From: an uncultured Clostridia bacterium
GTDB taxonomy: Bacteria; Bacillota; Clostridia; Christensenellales; Pumilibacteraceae
Assembly (NCBI GenBank): GCA_947588325.1
Contig: CANPYH010000012.1
Span: 1 to 18,951 of the forward strand
DNA length: 18,951 nucleotides
Reading direction: 5' to 3'
The notes below the pieces were generated by a model. It saw nothing but the letters and a program-made list of their open reading frames with translations. It ran no database searches and was not told where the DNA came from. Positions 1 through 7,794 of this stretch are shown piece after piece (position 1 is the first letter of the stretch; every line of letters starts with the position of its first letter). A program made the translations under genes and the position numbers.

Positions 1-937
1 TTATTGCCTCGTTCTCGGGCAGGGTTATAACGTACCGAGCGAGGGCGCATATTCTCTCGCTTCTCATGGGGTTGCGCTTATACGCCATAGCCGACGAGCC
101 GATTTGGTTCTTTTCGAAGGGCTCTTCCATCTCCTTCATGTTCTGGAGAATGCGGAGATCGTTGGCGAACTTGTATGCGCTCTGCGCTATCTGCGACAGC
201 GCCGACAGCACGGTATAGTCCAACTTTCTCGTATACGTCTGTCCCGATACGGCAAACGCGGACTTAAAGCCCATTTTATTAACAACCGCTTTTTCCAGCG
301 CTTTGACCTTTTCCCCGTCACCGTCGAAGAGCGTCAGGAAACTTGCCTGCGTACCCGTCGTGCCCTTTACGCCGCGGAGTTTAAGCCCGTCGATTACCGC
401 GCAAAGGTTCTCGTAGTCCATCATGAGGTCCTGCAACCACAGGCAGGCGCGCTTGCCTACCGTAGTCAGCTGGGCGGGCTGAAGGTGGGTAAACCCGAGC
501 GTCGGCATACCCTTATATTCGAGGGCGAATTTCGAGAGTTTGTCCATAACCTGGAGCAGTTTGCCCTTAACTATCTCCAGCGCCTCTTTCATGATGATGA
601 CCTCGGCGTTATCCGTGACATAACAGCTCGTCGCGCCGAGATGGATTATTGCCTCGGCGGATTTCGCCTGTTTGCCGAAGGCGTACACATGCGCCATAAC
701 GTCGTGGCGAACTTCCTTTTCCCTCGCTTCCGCTACGTCGTAGTTAATGTCCGAAACGTGCTCCTTCATTTCGGAGATCTGCTGATCGGTAATATTCAGT
801 CCGAGTTCTTTTTCGCACTCCGCGAGCGCAATCCACAGTTTGCGCCAGGTTGTAAACTTGTTGTCATCGGAAAAGACCGCCGCCATTTCTTTGGACGCGT
901 ATCTCGTGATGAGCGGGTTTTCGTATATGTCTCTCAT
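1..937 (-). CDS. purB: Adenylosuccinate lyase, 3' end off the window
   Basis: Catalyses two fumarate-releasing steps of purine synthesis: SAICAR to AICAR, and adenylosuccinate to AMP. About 312 residues are visible; the C-terminal part lies beyond base 1. The N-terminus reads MRDIYENPLITRYAS. The middle carries HLGATSCYVTDN, and GFTHLQPAQ, which holds a conserved His of the fumarase/aspartase superfamily. Near the left edge is the signature loop GSSAMAYKRNPMRSE, diagnostic of the superfamily and, in this form, of PurB. The ATG overlaps the stop of the upstream dipeptidase as ATGA (934-937), and a GGAGG lies about 5 bases upstream, so the start is secure. It is the second gene of a two-gene operon from the promoter at 1817-1845. 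No damage is seen in the visible part. Confidence 0.97.
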   Translation of the reverse strand, partial: MRDIYENPLITRYASKEMAAVFSDDNKFTTWRKLWIALAECEKELGLNITDQQISEMKEHVSDINYDVAEAREKEVRHDVMAHVYAFGKQAKSAEAIIHLGATSCYVTDNAEVIIMKEALEIVKGKLLQVMDKLSKFALEYKGMPTLGFTHLQPAQLTTVGKRACLWLQDLMMDYENLCAVIDGLKLRGVKGTTGTQASFLTLFDGDGEKVKALEKAVVNKMGFKSAFAVSGQTYTRKLDYTVLSALSQIAQSAYKFANDLRILQNMKEMEEPFEKNQIGSSAMAYKRNPMRSERICALARYVITLPENEAI

Positions 938-1749
938 AAGTCCTCCGCGGATCGGAAAAATCCGCATACATTATTGTAAAATATATCCTCGATCTCGGTC
1001 TCGGTAAATCCGATATCCGACATATCCTCTTTAAGCGCGGCAAAGTCGGCGTATTCCGTCAGCCCCGACGGATAGCTTTTCCCGCCGTTAAAGTCGGTGC
1101 CTATCCCGACATGCTTGGTTCCGACTATCTCGGCAAAGTGCGATATGTGCCGCAAATACGCGCTTCGGTCGCACTTACCGCCCGTCAGAAAGGACGGTAT
1201 CGCGGCAACGCCTATTATCCCGCCCCGAGAGGCGACGAGCTTTGCCGTTTCGTCCGTCATGCAGCGCGGGTGTCCGCTTAAACTCCGCGCCGCCGTGTGC
1301 GATACCAGCACCCTCCCGCCGAACTTATCCATCGCGGTGCGTAGCGAAGTATCGGAGAGGTGGGACAGATCAAGCGGTATCCCGAGGGCTTCGAGAGACA
1401 AAAGCGCGCGTTCTCCCTCCCTCGTCAGCGGCATTTCGCAGCCCGTTCCGCCGCCAAAGCGGTTCTGCCCGTTCCAGGTCAGCGAGACGTAGCACGGAGC
1501 GGTTCGCCGCAAAAATTCCCCGAGGTCGGTCGTGCGAACAGAGCCGAGATCCTCGATAGCCGTCAGCGTCTTAAACGGCGCGTCGGGCGGAGCGTATTTG
1601 CCGAAGTCCTCGGCGCACGGGGCTATTTCCGTCGTAAACACGGCAAAGACTATGCCGCACACTCCCGCAGCCGCATATCTCTCTATCTCTGCTGTCCAAG
1701 CCCGCGGCGGCACGGCGGTTACAAAGTCGTTATGCAGGTCGAATATCAC
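934..1749 (-). CDS. Membrane-dipeptidase-like zinc hydrolase (peptidase family M19)
   Basis: A 271-residue protein of the renal dipeptidase/M19 amidohydrolase family, which hydrolyses dipeptides with a binuclear zinc site. Residues 3-9 (FDLHNDF, H6 and D8) match the family's HxD metal motif. Further signatures are LDLSHLSD, then VLVSHTAARSLSGHPR (two metal or substrate His regions), DETAKLVASRGGIIGV, and near the C-terminus KHVGIGTDFNG, matching the family's GIGSDFDG. It is somewhat shorter than many M19 enzymes (about 310-400). The start is GTG at 1747-1749; an in-frame TAA four codons upstream and the position of the HxD motif leave no other choice. No well-spaced Shine-Dalgarno sequence is visible (only AGGT abutting the GTG). 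First gene of the operon with purB; substrate unknown. Confidence 0.9.
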   Translation of the reverse strand: MIFDLHNDFVTAVPPRAWTAEIERYAAAGVCGIVFAVFTTEIAPCAEDFGKYAPPDAPFKTLTAIEDLGSVRTTDLGEFLRRTAPCYVSLTWNGQNRFGGGTGCEMPLTREGERALLSLEALGIPLDLSHLSDTSLRTAMDKFGGRVLVSHTAARSLSGHPRCMTDETAKLVASRGGIIGVAAIPSFLTGGKCDRSAYLRHISHFAEIVGTKHVGIGTDFNGGKSYPSGLTEYADFAALKEDMSDIGFTETEIEDIFYNNVCGFFRSAEDL

Positions 1750-1816
1750 ACCTACTATTTACGCCGCGCTCGGCAATTTTGTGACCGATTGCAATCAGCC
1801 GCATTCCGACGGAAAC

Positions 1817-1845
1817 ATTATACTACAACACTTCGGTTTTGTAAA
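1817..1845 (-). promoter_or_regulatory. Sigma-A-type promoter of the dipeptidase-purB operon
   Basis: On the minus strand, -35 TTTACA (1840-1845) and a perfect -10 TATAAT (1817-1822) are separated by exactly 17 bases. Transcription would start near 1810, leaving a leader of about 60 bases before the GTG at 1749. A perfect 10-base palindrome, GATTGCAATC (1787-1796), sits in the leader. No purine riboswitch fold is apparent. Confidence 0.8.
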
Positions 1846-1872
1846 GAGAAAAGTAAAAAATCGCCTGACAAG

Positions 1873-1906
1873 AAAAAAGACCTTGCCGCGCGGCAAAGCC
1901 TTTTTT
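1873..1906 (-). terminator. Intrinsic terminator after ispH-rpsA
   Basis: In the minus-strand RNA an A6-GGCUUUGCC arm pairs with a GGCAAGGUC-U6 arm around a GCGC loop, about 11 bases past the rpsA stop. Two positions that are A-C mismatches in the plus-strand sense become G-U pairs in the minus-strand RNA. The hairpin is therefore fully paired only in the direction of the operon, which fixes its orientation. It closes the long operon that begins at 12599. Confidence 0.88.
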
Positions 1907-1917
1907 GTTCATTCTTA

Positions 1918-3966
1918 TCAGTCCTTTTTGATGTCTATGTCTTTGAGCAGGTCGGCAAAAGGATTGTTGCCATCGTCCTCGCTCCACTCCGATCCCTCTT
2001 CTTTGCGGGGCTCCTTCTTTCTCGGAGCGCGGGGCTTATCTTTCTTTTCCGCCTTAGCGGGATCTTCGGGCGCTTCGGGCAGGCAAGCCTTTGCGCTCAA
2101 AGTTATCTTCTTCTCTTCGGAGTCGACGGCAAGCACCTTAACCTGAACCTCGTCGCCTACTTTGAATATGTCGTTGATATTCTTAACGTAGGTATTCGAA
2201 GCCTCGGAGACGTGGACAAGTCCCTCAACGCCAGGCTCGACTTCGACAAACGCGCCGAAGGGCATAAGCGAGGTTATCTTACCCGTGAATACGGAACCGA
2301 CGGGGTGATTCTCGATCGCTACATCAAAAGGATGCTTCTGAAGCTGCTTATATCCGAGGGAAACCTTTCCCTTCTCTCTGTCCGCTTTGAGCACGACAAA
2401 GTCGTACTTCTTGCCGATGTGGAGAATATCCTCGATGGACTTGAACTTCGTCCAGGAAATATCGCTGATATGAACAAGGCAATCAACGCCGTCAACGCTT
2501 ACGAAAGCGCCGAACTTGGATATGCCCTTAACCTTACCGCTGACTACGACGCCCGGAACAACGTTAGTCCAGAATATCTGTTCCTTCTCTTTGCGCTCGG
2601 CTTCGAGAATAACCTTCTGGCTCGCTACTATTCTGCGCTTTGTGTCGTCGATCTCGAGACGGGAAAGTCTTAACGTCTTGCCTACAAAAGGCTTGAGATC
2701 GTGAATATATCTCTCTTTGATCTGGGAAGCGGGGACGAATACGGTGTATGTGCCGAGTTTACCGAGCAAGCCGCCCTTCGTCTCACGCTCTACGACAAGA
2801 GCGAATTCTTCGCCGTTGCGAATGGTATCGACAATCTTGTCGCCCTCTTTGATCTTATCTACTTTCTTTTTCGAGAAAGGATAAACGCCGTCTTCCGCTT
2901 TGGAACTGAGCAAAATTACGTCGAGTTCCATTCCCTGCGGATAGTCCGCGGGGTTATACGTATCGTCGAGCGTAGCCTCGTCTGCGGCAATGCGCCCGTC
3001 GATTTTCATACCGAAGTCAACGGTAATGCCCTTTTCGTCTGCATAGGTCACTTTGACCTTCATTCTCTTGCCTTCGCGCAAGGTTTTGCCGTTTGTTTCA
3101 ACGGCGTCTACCGCTTGCAGGAACTCTTCGTTCTTCGCTTCGGTGTAGTTGTTTTCCATGTACCCGATTACCTCCGTTATCGACTCTATGGGAGTCGACG
3201 CGCCGGCGACTATGCCTATTTTTTCGCCGACATTAAATTTTATGCTTTTGAGTTCGTCCGCACCCGAGACCGAGTATGTTCTGCAATTCTTCTCGCAGAT
3301 ACATTTCAGTTTCGCGGTATTGGAACTGTCGGAGCCGCCGATTACCAGCATTACGTCGCACTGCTCAGACAACGCTTCCGCTTCTCTCTGGCGCTCTTTG
3401 GTAGTATAACAAATCGTATCGAATATTTCAACTGTTTTTAATCTATCTTTTTCAATTTTATCTATTATATTTTCGAATTTCTCCGCCGAGGACGTCGTCT
3501 GCGCCACAACGCACAGTTTTTCGCTGTCATACAGCTTCTCGGGAAAGGCTTCGTCGAATACGGTTGCCGTATAACCGCATATGGAATTTATGCCCACAAC
3601 CTCGGGGTGATCCGCCTTACCGAATATGGCTATGTCGTAACCTGCCGCATGCTTCTCCGCAACTATCGAGCGTATCTTGGACACAAACGGGCAGGTTGCG
3701 TCCACGACGTTTAGCCCCTTCTTTTCGGCAAGCTCGAGAACCTCGACGGGCGCGCCGTGAGAGCGTATTATCACCGTGCCTTTATCCACTTCCGAGAGGT
3801 CGTTGACGGCGACTATTCCCTCTTTCTTCAACGCGTTTACAATGCGCGAGTTATGGATCAGCGCGCCGAATGTGTATATGGGTTTGGGATAGTCGTTCTG
3901 CGTAAAGGCGAGCGAGCGCTTTACTCCGAAACAGAACCCGAGATTTTTTGCGCGTATTATTTGCAT
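1918..3966 (-). CDS. ispH: Fusion of 4-hydroxy-3-methylbut-2-enyl diphosphate reductase and S1-type RNA-binding protein
   Basis: A 682-residue bifunctional protein of a type common in Clostridia. Residues 1-about 280 are IspH, the [4Fe-4S] reductase making IPP and DMAPP in the last step of the MEP pathway. Cluster cysteines are C12 (NLGFCFGVKR), C92 (DATCPF) and C186 (FDTICYTT). Substrate or catalytic residues H38, H120-E122 (DHPE) and the SDSSNT loop at 212-217 are present. From about 297 there are four S1 repeats: 297-365 (degenerate), 384-450, 467-540 and 555-626. The last two are the clearest (FGAFVSVDGVDCLVHISD; FGAFVEVEPGVEGLVHVSE). The tail 628-682 is highly charged and ends around NPFADLLKDIDIKKD. 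The ATG overlaps the plsC stop by 10 bases. The S1 half probably serves as ribosomal protein S1 or a regulator; the benefit of the fusion is unknown. Confidence 0.96.
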   Translation of the reverse strand: MQIIRAKNLGFCFGVKRSLAFTQNDYPKPIYTFGALIHNSRIVNALKKEGIVAVNDLSEVDKGTVIIRSHGAPVEVLELAEKKGLNVVDATCPFVSKIRSIVAEKHAAGYDIAIFGKADHPEVVGINSICGYTATVFDEAFPEKLYDSEKLCVVAQTTSSAEKFENIIDKIEKDRLKTVEIFDTICYTTKERQREAEALSEQCDVMLVIGGSDSSNTAKLKCICEKNCRTYSVSGADELKSIKFNVGEKIGIVAGASTPIESITEVIGYMENNYTEAKNEEFLQAVDAVETNGKTLREGKRMKVKVTYADEKGITVDFGMKIDGRIAADEATLDDTYNPADYPQGMELDVILLSSKAEDGVYPFSKKKVDKIKEGDKIVDTIRNGEEFALVVERETKGGLLGKLGTYTVFVPASQIKERYIHDLKPFVGKTLRLSRLEIDDTKRRIVASQKVILEAERKEKEQIFWTNVVPGVVVSGKVKGISKFGAFVSVDGVDCLVHISDISWTKFKSIEDILHIGKKYDFVVLKADREKGKVSLGYKQLQKHPFDVAIENHPVGSVFTGKITSLMPFGAFVEVEPGVEGLVHVSEASNTYVKNINDIFKVGDEVQVKVLAVDSEEKKITLSAKACLPEAPEDPAKAEKKDKPRAPRKKEPRKEEGSEWSEDDGNNPFADLLKDIDIKKD

Positions 3967-4802
3967 TGGTCAGGCTTTGCCCCTTTCGCCTTGGCTTCTC
4001 TCGCCGCCTTCTTCGCCGCGGCTTTTTCCTCTTTAGCCGCCTTCTTCGCCGCAAGCCTTGCCGCCTTGGCTGCCTTTTTAGCCGTCTTTTTCGCCGCTTT
4101 CATGCGCTTACACTCCGCCTTTTGCTCCTTACGGAAGGACTTGGTCTCCATAATGGCGCAAAGTCTTTGCTTCGCCTCTTCCGAAGCGTCTCTGACGGCG
4201 GAGGCGAAACGGGATATCTTCTCGGCGGTGACGGGTCCGTCATAGTCCGCGGGATAGACGGGCTTACCGATATACAAATAATTCTTGTGAAACGCCCGCG
4301 GCTTTCTGTACGAATACACGGGAACGACGGGAACTTTGGCGCGAAGTGCGAAGAGCGCGACGCCGTTCTTGAACTCGAGCATGTCCGCGTCGTCGTCTCG
4401 GTTACGGGTTCCCTCGGGATATATTCCCACGATCTCGCCCTTTTTAAGCACGTCCACGATTTTGCGTATAGTCGATATCCCCGGCTTTTCCCTGTCGAGG
4501 GTGATTACTCCGAACTTCGGGAAGAGCCAACGGAAAAAGGCGTGATTATAATAGTCCTCTTTGGACACGAATCGGAAATACTCGGGAACGGCGAGGAAGC
4601 TGACGGGAATATCCATACTGCTCCTGTGGTTGAAGGCGAGGATATAGCCCGTATCCTTGGGCAGATTTTCCGCTCCGAGAGCGCGCCCCGGGAAGATAAG
4701 CCTGAACGCCCAACCGAAAATCGTACAGTAAAAGCTACGCCAAAAACGGTAATTGGCTTTTTTGTCGATACATTTTCTGTACTTTTCTTTAAGCTCCGAC
4801 AT
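3957..4802 (-). CDS. plsC: 1-acyl-sn-glycerol-3-phosphate acyltransferase with Lys/Ala-rich tail
   Basis: Transfers an acyl chain to lysophosphatidic acid to make phosphatidic acid at the membrane. 281 residues. The acyltransferase HX4D motif is H59-RSSM-D64, and the acceptor-binding motif is YPEGTRNRD at 128-136. A hydrophobic or aromatic stretch near residues 20-38 may touch the membrane. The catalytic domain ends near residue 215. After it comes an unusual tail (about 221-281) built almost only of Lys, Ala, Arg and Glu, such as AKKAAKAARLAAKKAAKEEK. This is not part of a minimal PlsC. A GGAGAGGGG sequence just upstream supports the ATG at 4802. It follows cmk by 18 bases and overlaps ispH-rpsA by 10, so all three are co-transcribed. 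Confidence 0.93.
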   Translation of the reverse strand: MSELKEKYRKCIDKKANYRFWRSFYCTIFGWAFRLIFPGRALGAENLPKDTGYILAFNHRSSMDIPVSFLAVPEYFRFVSKEDYYNHAFFRWLFPKFGVITLDREKPGISTIRKIVDVLKKGEIVGIYPEGTRNRDDDADMLEFKNGVALFALRAKVPVVPVYSYRKPRAFHKNYLYIGKPVYPADYDGPVTAEKISRFASAVRDASEEAKQRLCAIMETKSFRKEQKAECKRMKAAKKTAKKAAKAARLAAKKAAKEEKAAAKKAAREAKAKGAKPDQCK

Positions 4803-4820
4803 TCCCCTCTCCGACTTGTA

Positions 4821-5495
4821 TTATAATTGGCTCCTGATTATGCTTATCATCTTCTCGGCGACTTCATCCGCCGTCAGTTCGCTCGAATCTATCTCGATAG
4901 CGTCCGAGGCTTTTTTGAGCGGCGCGACCGCCCTTGTCGAGTCCCTGAAATCCCGCTCCTCGATGTCCCTCTTGACCTGCTCGTAGTCGGCGGTCTGTCC
5001 CCGCGCTATGAGCTCTTTATATCTTCTTGCCGCCCGCACGTCGGACGAAGCGGTGAGAAAGAACTTAAACCTTGCGTCGGGCAGGACGAAAGTACCTATA
5101 TCCCTGCCGTCGAGCACCGACGAATGCTCCGCCGCAATCTCCCGCTGGAGGGAGAGCAGAGCCGCACGGACGGACGGGAGCGCAGAAAATCTGCTGCCGT
5201 ACCCCGAAACGAAGTCCTTGCGTATCTCTTCGGAAACGTCCTCGCTGCCCAAATAAACGTGTTGCTTGCCCGTCTCCTTATCGTACCCGACTCTTATATC
5301 GATCGAGCCGATAAGCCCCGCAACCGCTCCGTCGTCCTCTGCCCAGCCGTCGCGGTACGCCTTTAACCCCACGGCGCGGTAAAGCGCACCCGTGTCGAGA
5401 TAAACTATATTGAGCCGCGACGACAGAATTTTGGCTATCGTGCTCTTGCCCGCGCCCGAAGGACCGTCTATTGCGACGTTATAGTGCTTACTCAT
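4821..5495 (-). CDS. cmk: Cytidylate kinase
   Basis: Phosphorylates CMP and dCMP with ATP. With the ATG at 5495 it is 224 residues, normal for the family. The Walker A loop GPSGAGKS is at residues 11-18 (IDGPSGAGKSTIAK), followed by YLDTGALYRAVG, the CMP kinase LDTGA motif. VLDGRDIGTFVLPDA marks the CMP-binding region, and a lid rich in Arg follows (SDVRAARRYKEL). The frame stays open two codons further to a TTG at 5501. The Shine-Dalgarno AGGAAGG (5505-5511) is 9 bases from the ATG but only 3 from the TTG, so ATG is chosen. It overlaps aroH by 8 bases. The pairing cmk-plsC-ispH-rpsA is a standard Clostridia cluster. Confidence 0.96.
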   Translation of the reverse strand: MSKHYNVAIDGPSGAGKSTIAKILSSRLNIVYLDTGALYRAVGLKAYRDGWAEDDGAVAGLIGSIDIRVGYDKETGKQHVYLGSEDVSEEIRKDFVSGYGSRFSALPSVRAALLSLQREIAAEHSSVLDGRDIGTFVLPDARFKFFLTASSDVRAARRYKELIARGQTADYEQVKRDIEERDFRDSTRAVAPLKKASDAIEIDSSELTADEVAEKMISIIRSQL

Positions 5496-5850
5496 CCGCA
5501 AGATCCTTCCTGAGCGACTTTGCCTCGCCGAGGTAAACGTGTTTAGCCTCCGCTCCGTCGTTATCCGAAGAGACGGTTACGAGCAGGCGTATGCAGAGCG
5601 GAAGAGCGCCCGTTATGCTCGGTTCTTTGCACGAGAACACGGGCGCGGAGAGTATCCCCGCTTCCCTTATTGCTTTTGCGGGGTATGCCGCCGTGATATC
5701 CTCGGTCGTCGATACTATTATGCTTATTACGTCCTTGATATCCTTATTCCTGTCCGCAACCGCGCGAACAAGCTCGACCGAACGTTCGCTTATCTCCGCC
5801 GCATTGTCCGACCCGACAGTCACTGCCCCTCTTATCGCGTATATCTTCAT
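5488..5850 (-). CDS. aroH: Chorismate mutase, AroH type
   Basis: Converts chorismate to prephenate, the branch to phenylalanine and tyrosine. At 120 residues it matches the small trimeric Bacillus-type AroH, not the helical AroQ fold. By alignment from memory with the B. subtilis enzyme, active-site residues are kept: R7 (IRGAVTV), R62 (YPAKAIRE), C74 and E76 (SCKEPSITG), R88 (CIRLLV) and Y106 (KHVYLGEA). A strong GGAGGT (5855-5860) spans the stop of the upstream flavoprotein gene and sits 5 bases before the ATG, so translation is probably coupled. No other aromatic pathway gene is near. It sits between a flavoprotein and cmk as one link in a long housekeeping operon. Confidence 0.93.
   Translation of the reverse strand: MKIYAIRGAVTVGSDNAAEISERSVELVRAVADRNKDIKDVISIIVSTTEDITAAYPAKAIREAGILSAPVFSCKEPSITGALPLCIRLLVTVSSDNDGAEAKHVYLGEAKSLRKDLADE
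5505..5511 (-). promoter_or_regulatory. Ribosome binding site deciding the cmk start
   Basis: AGGAAGG on the minus strand inside the end of aroH. Its spacing of 9 bases to the ATG at 5495, against 3 to the in-frame TTG at 5501, favours the ATG. Confidence 0.7.
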
Positions 5851-5851
5851 A

Positions 5852-7060
5852 TTAACCTCCGCTTGCCGCTATTCCCGCAGCTCTGCCCGTTGCCGCGGCG
5901 CAATGTATATTGAACCCGCCCGTGAGAGCGTCGGTATCGAGTATTTCTCCCGCAAAGTACAGCCCTTTGCACAGCTTGCTTTGCATGGTTTTGGGATCTA
6001 CCTCTTTAAGTTCCACCCCGCCCGAAGTCACTACCGCGGTGTCTATATCTTCCAACCCAGCTATCGGGAAGGCGAGATTTTTTACCGAAAAACCGAGTGC
6101 GTACCTCATATCCCTCGTAACCGAGTTGCCTTTAACCCTCGGAGATACGCCGCTTTGCGCAATTACGTAGGGAATAACCGACGAGGGAAGCAAGCTCGTG
6201 AGGATATTAACAAGATCTTTGTTGGGCATTTCTCCGAAGTCGCTGACAAGTCTTTCGTCGAGCGTGTTGGGAGAGAGAGCGGGTTTCATGTCTATGCAGA
6301 GCGTTTCGCCCGCAAGTGCGCAACGGTTGATGTAGCTGCTAAGCGTGAGTATTATAGGACCGCCCACGCCCCTCTCGGTAAAGTCCATTTCGCCGAACTC
6401 GGAGAACTTCTTCCCGCCCGCCGTCACGGTCGCCCGCACGTTTCGGAGTATAAGCCCGTCGAGGGTGCGGACGTCCGAGGCAAGTCTTATCCCGCAGAGC
6501 GCGGGCACAGGCGAAACTATCTTGTGCCCGAAGGACTTTGCAAAGGCGTATCCGTCGCCCGTACTCCCCGTCGCCTTGTAGCTGACGCCGCCCGTCGCGA
6601 TAATAAGCCTGTCGAACTCGAATTCTCCGCGGCTCGTCGCCACTTTGAATACGTCGCCCTCCTTTCTCACCGCGGTGACGCGCACGTCCGTCATTATCGC
6701 GGCGTTTTTTCCTGCCCGCGCCGCCAGGGCTTTTATTATATCGCTCGCCTTGTCCGTCGTCGGGAACACGCGGTTGCCGCGCTCTGTTTTAAGCCTGACG
6801 CCGCCATCCGAGACGTATTCCATAAAGGACTGCGGCGGGAACGCCGTGAGTGCGCTCGTGAGGAATTTACCACCGTTAACTATCTTGGGGAAGAACTCGT
6901 ACAGCGCGCAGTTATTGGTGACGTTACACCTGCCCTTGCCCGTTATGTACAGTTTCTTGCCCACCTTTTCGTTTCTTTCGAGCAGCGTTACTTCGGCGTT
7001 TTCGCAAAAGCCCGCGGCGACAAGTCCCGCCGCCCCGCCGCCTATTATTCCGACGCGCAT
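5852..7060 (-). CDS. HI0933-family FAD-dependent flavoprotein (BaiN/RdsA-like)
   Basis: About 402 residues. The N-terminal Rossmann motif is VGIIGGGAAGLVAAG, followed by the family signature VGKKLYITGKGRCNVTNNC. A second nucleotide-contact segment is LIIATGGVSYKATGSTGDGY. The C-terminal FAD motif is GLYFAGEILDTDALTGGFN with ATGRAAG. The family is widespread and assigned as an aminoacetone oxidase or NAD(P)/FAD oxidoreductase; some members reduce bile-acid intermediates, but the natural substrate here cannot be read from sequence. The frame also has a GTG one codon earlier (7063). The GGGG upstream is 8 bases from the ATG and overlap with the surE stop is a single base, so ATG is preferred. 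In Clostridia this gene often precedes cmk or the plsC-ispH cluster. Confidence 0.92.
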   Translation of the reverse strand: MRVGIIGGGAAGLVAAGFCENAEVTLLERNEKVGKKLYITGKGRCNVTNNCALYEFFPKIVNGGKFLTSALTAFPPQSFMEYVSDGGVRLKTERGNRVFPTTDKASDIIKALAARAGKNAAIMTDVRVTAVRKEGDVFKVATSRGEFEFDRLIIATGGVSYKATGSTGDGYAFAKSFGHKIVSPVPALCGIRLASDVRTLDGLILRNVRATVTAGGKKFSEFGEMDFTERGVGGPIILTLSSYINRCALAGETLCIDMKPALSPNTLDERLVSDFGEMPNKDLVNILTSLLPSSVIPYVIAQSGVSPRVKGNSVTRDMRYALGFSVKNLAFPIAGLEDIDTAVVTSGGVELKEVDPKTMQSKLCKGLYFAGEILDTDALTGGFNIHCAAATGRAAGIAASGG

Positions 7061-7794
7061 CACTTCATCCCCTTCATTTTTTCGAGCATGGCGTAGTTAT
7101 TTCTGTCCAACGTTATGGGCGTTACCGTGACATAACCTCGCCGAACCTGTACGACGTCCGTGTCCTCGTCCATTCCATCCGTCGTCGGCTCTCCGTCTAT
7201 CAGCAATGAATTTTCGCCCACTTCGGAAAAGAAGTCGGTATATTTATTTATTCCCGCCCGCACGACCTTAACGCCCTTGTGCGGCTGGGAGGGATAGTTG
7301 ATATTAAACGCTGTAAACGGCGGCATATCGAAGGACATGAACTTATCGAGGTTTCGACGAAGCATTTCCGCCGCAAGGGTATATCCCTCGATGAATTTCT
7401 TGGACACGTTGCTTATCGCTATGGACGGAATACCGAGATATGTGCCCTCGAGTGCGGCGCTGACCGTACCGCTGTATATTATGTCGCTGCCGATGTTGGC
7501 GCCCTGATTTATCCCCGAAATAACCAAATCGGGCAGTCCGTCCTTCATGAAGTACAGAACTGCCAGTTTGACGCAATCCGCGGGCGTACCGTCCGCCGCT
7601 ATGCGAAGCGAATATTTTTCGGGCGAGAGACGGGTATACGTTATCGGAGAATGAACGGAAATACCGTGCCCCGCCGCAGACTTTTGAGAAGTCGGCGCGA
7701 TAACGTACACATCGTGCTCTTTCGTCAGTGCGTCGGCGAGTGCGGTAAGTCCTGCCGCCCCTATGCCGTCGTCGTTGGTCAACAATATCCTCAT
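7060..7794 (-). CDS. surE: 5'/3'-nucleotidase SurE
   Basis: Metal-dependent phosphatase that removes phosphate from nucleoside 5'- and 3'-monophosphates and sometimes short polyphosphates. 244 residues, typical. The metal site is seen as D8 and D9 in ILLTNDDGI, S39 in APTSQKSAAGHG, and N96 in VISGINQGANIGSDI. The SGTVSAALEG segment follows as in other SurE proteins. The start overlaps the oadA stop as ATGA (7791-7794) and its stop overlaps the next gene, so it is translationally coupled on both sides. Its place directly behind a decarboxylase operon looks like a chance or lineage-specific join; no functional link is evident. Confidence 0.96.
   Translation of the reverse strand: MRILLTNDDGIGAAGLTALADALTKEHDVYVIAPTSQKSAAGHGISVHSPITYTRLSPEKYSLRIAADGTPADCVKLAVLYFMKDGLPDLVISGINQGANIGSDIIYSGTVSAALEGTYLGIPSIAISNVSKKFIEGYTLAAEMLRRNLDKFMSFDMPPFTAFNINYPSQPHKGVKVVRAGINKYTDFFSEVGENSLLIDGEPTTDGMDEDTDVVQVRRGYVTVTPITLDRNNYAMLEKMKGMK

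Noticed and set aside
947..965. GCGGAT/ATCCGC hairpin before the purB ribosome binding site
   Set aside because: A 6-base stem inside the dipeptidase gene that leaves GGAGG free; too small to claim function.
1746..1816. Purine riboswitch or T-box in the purB operon leader
   Set aside because: The leader is only about 60 bases and lacks the three-way junction or T-box sequences; only a 10-base palindrome is seen.
1360..2673. Plus-strand open frame of 437 codons across the dipeptidase and rpsA region
   Set aside because: Crosses a clear promoter and terminator of the opposite strand and shows no domain; shadow of real genes.
4823..4830. TATAAT at the end of cmk as a plsC promoter
   Set aside because: No acceptable -35 at 16-18 bases; likely chance at an AT-rich stop region.
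5591..7096. Long plus-strand open frame (501 codons) opposite the flavoprotein and aroH
   Set aside because: It runs antisense to well-supported genes; its composition (Arg/His-rich, no motif) is that of a shadow frame in GC-biased coding DNA.
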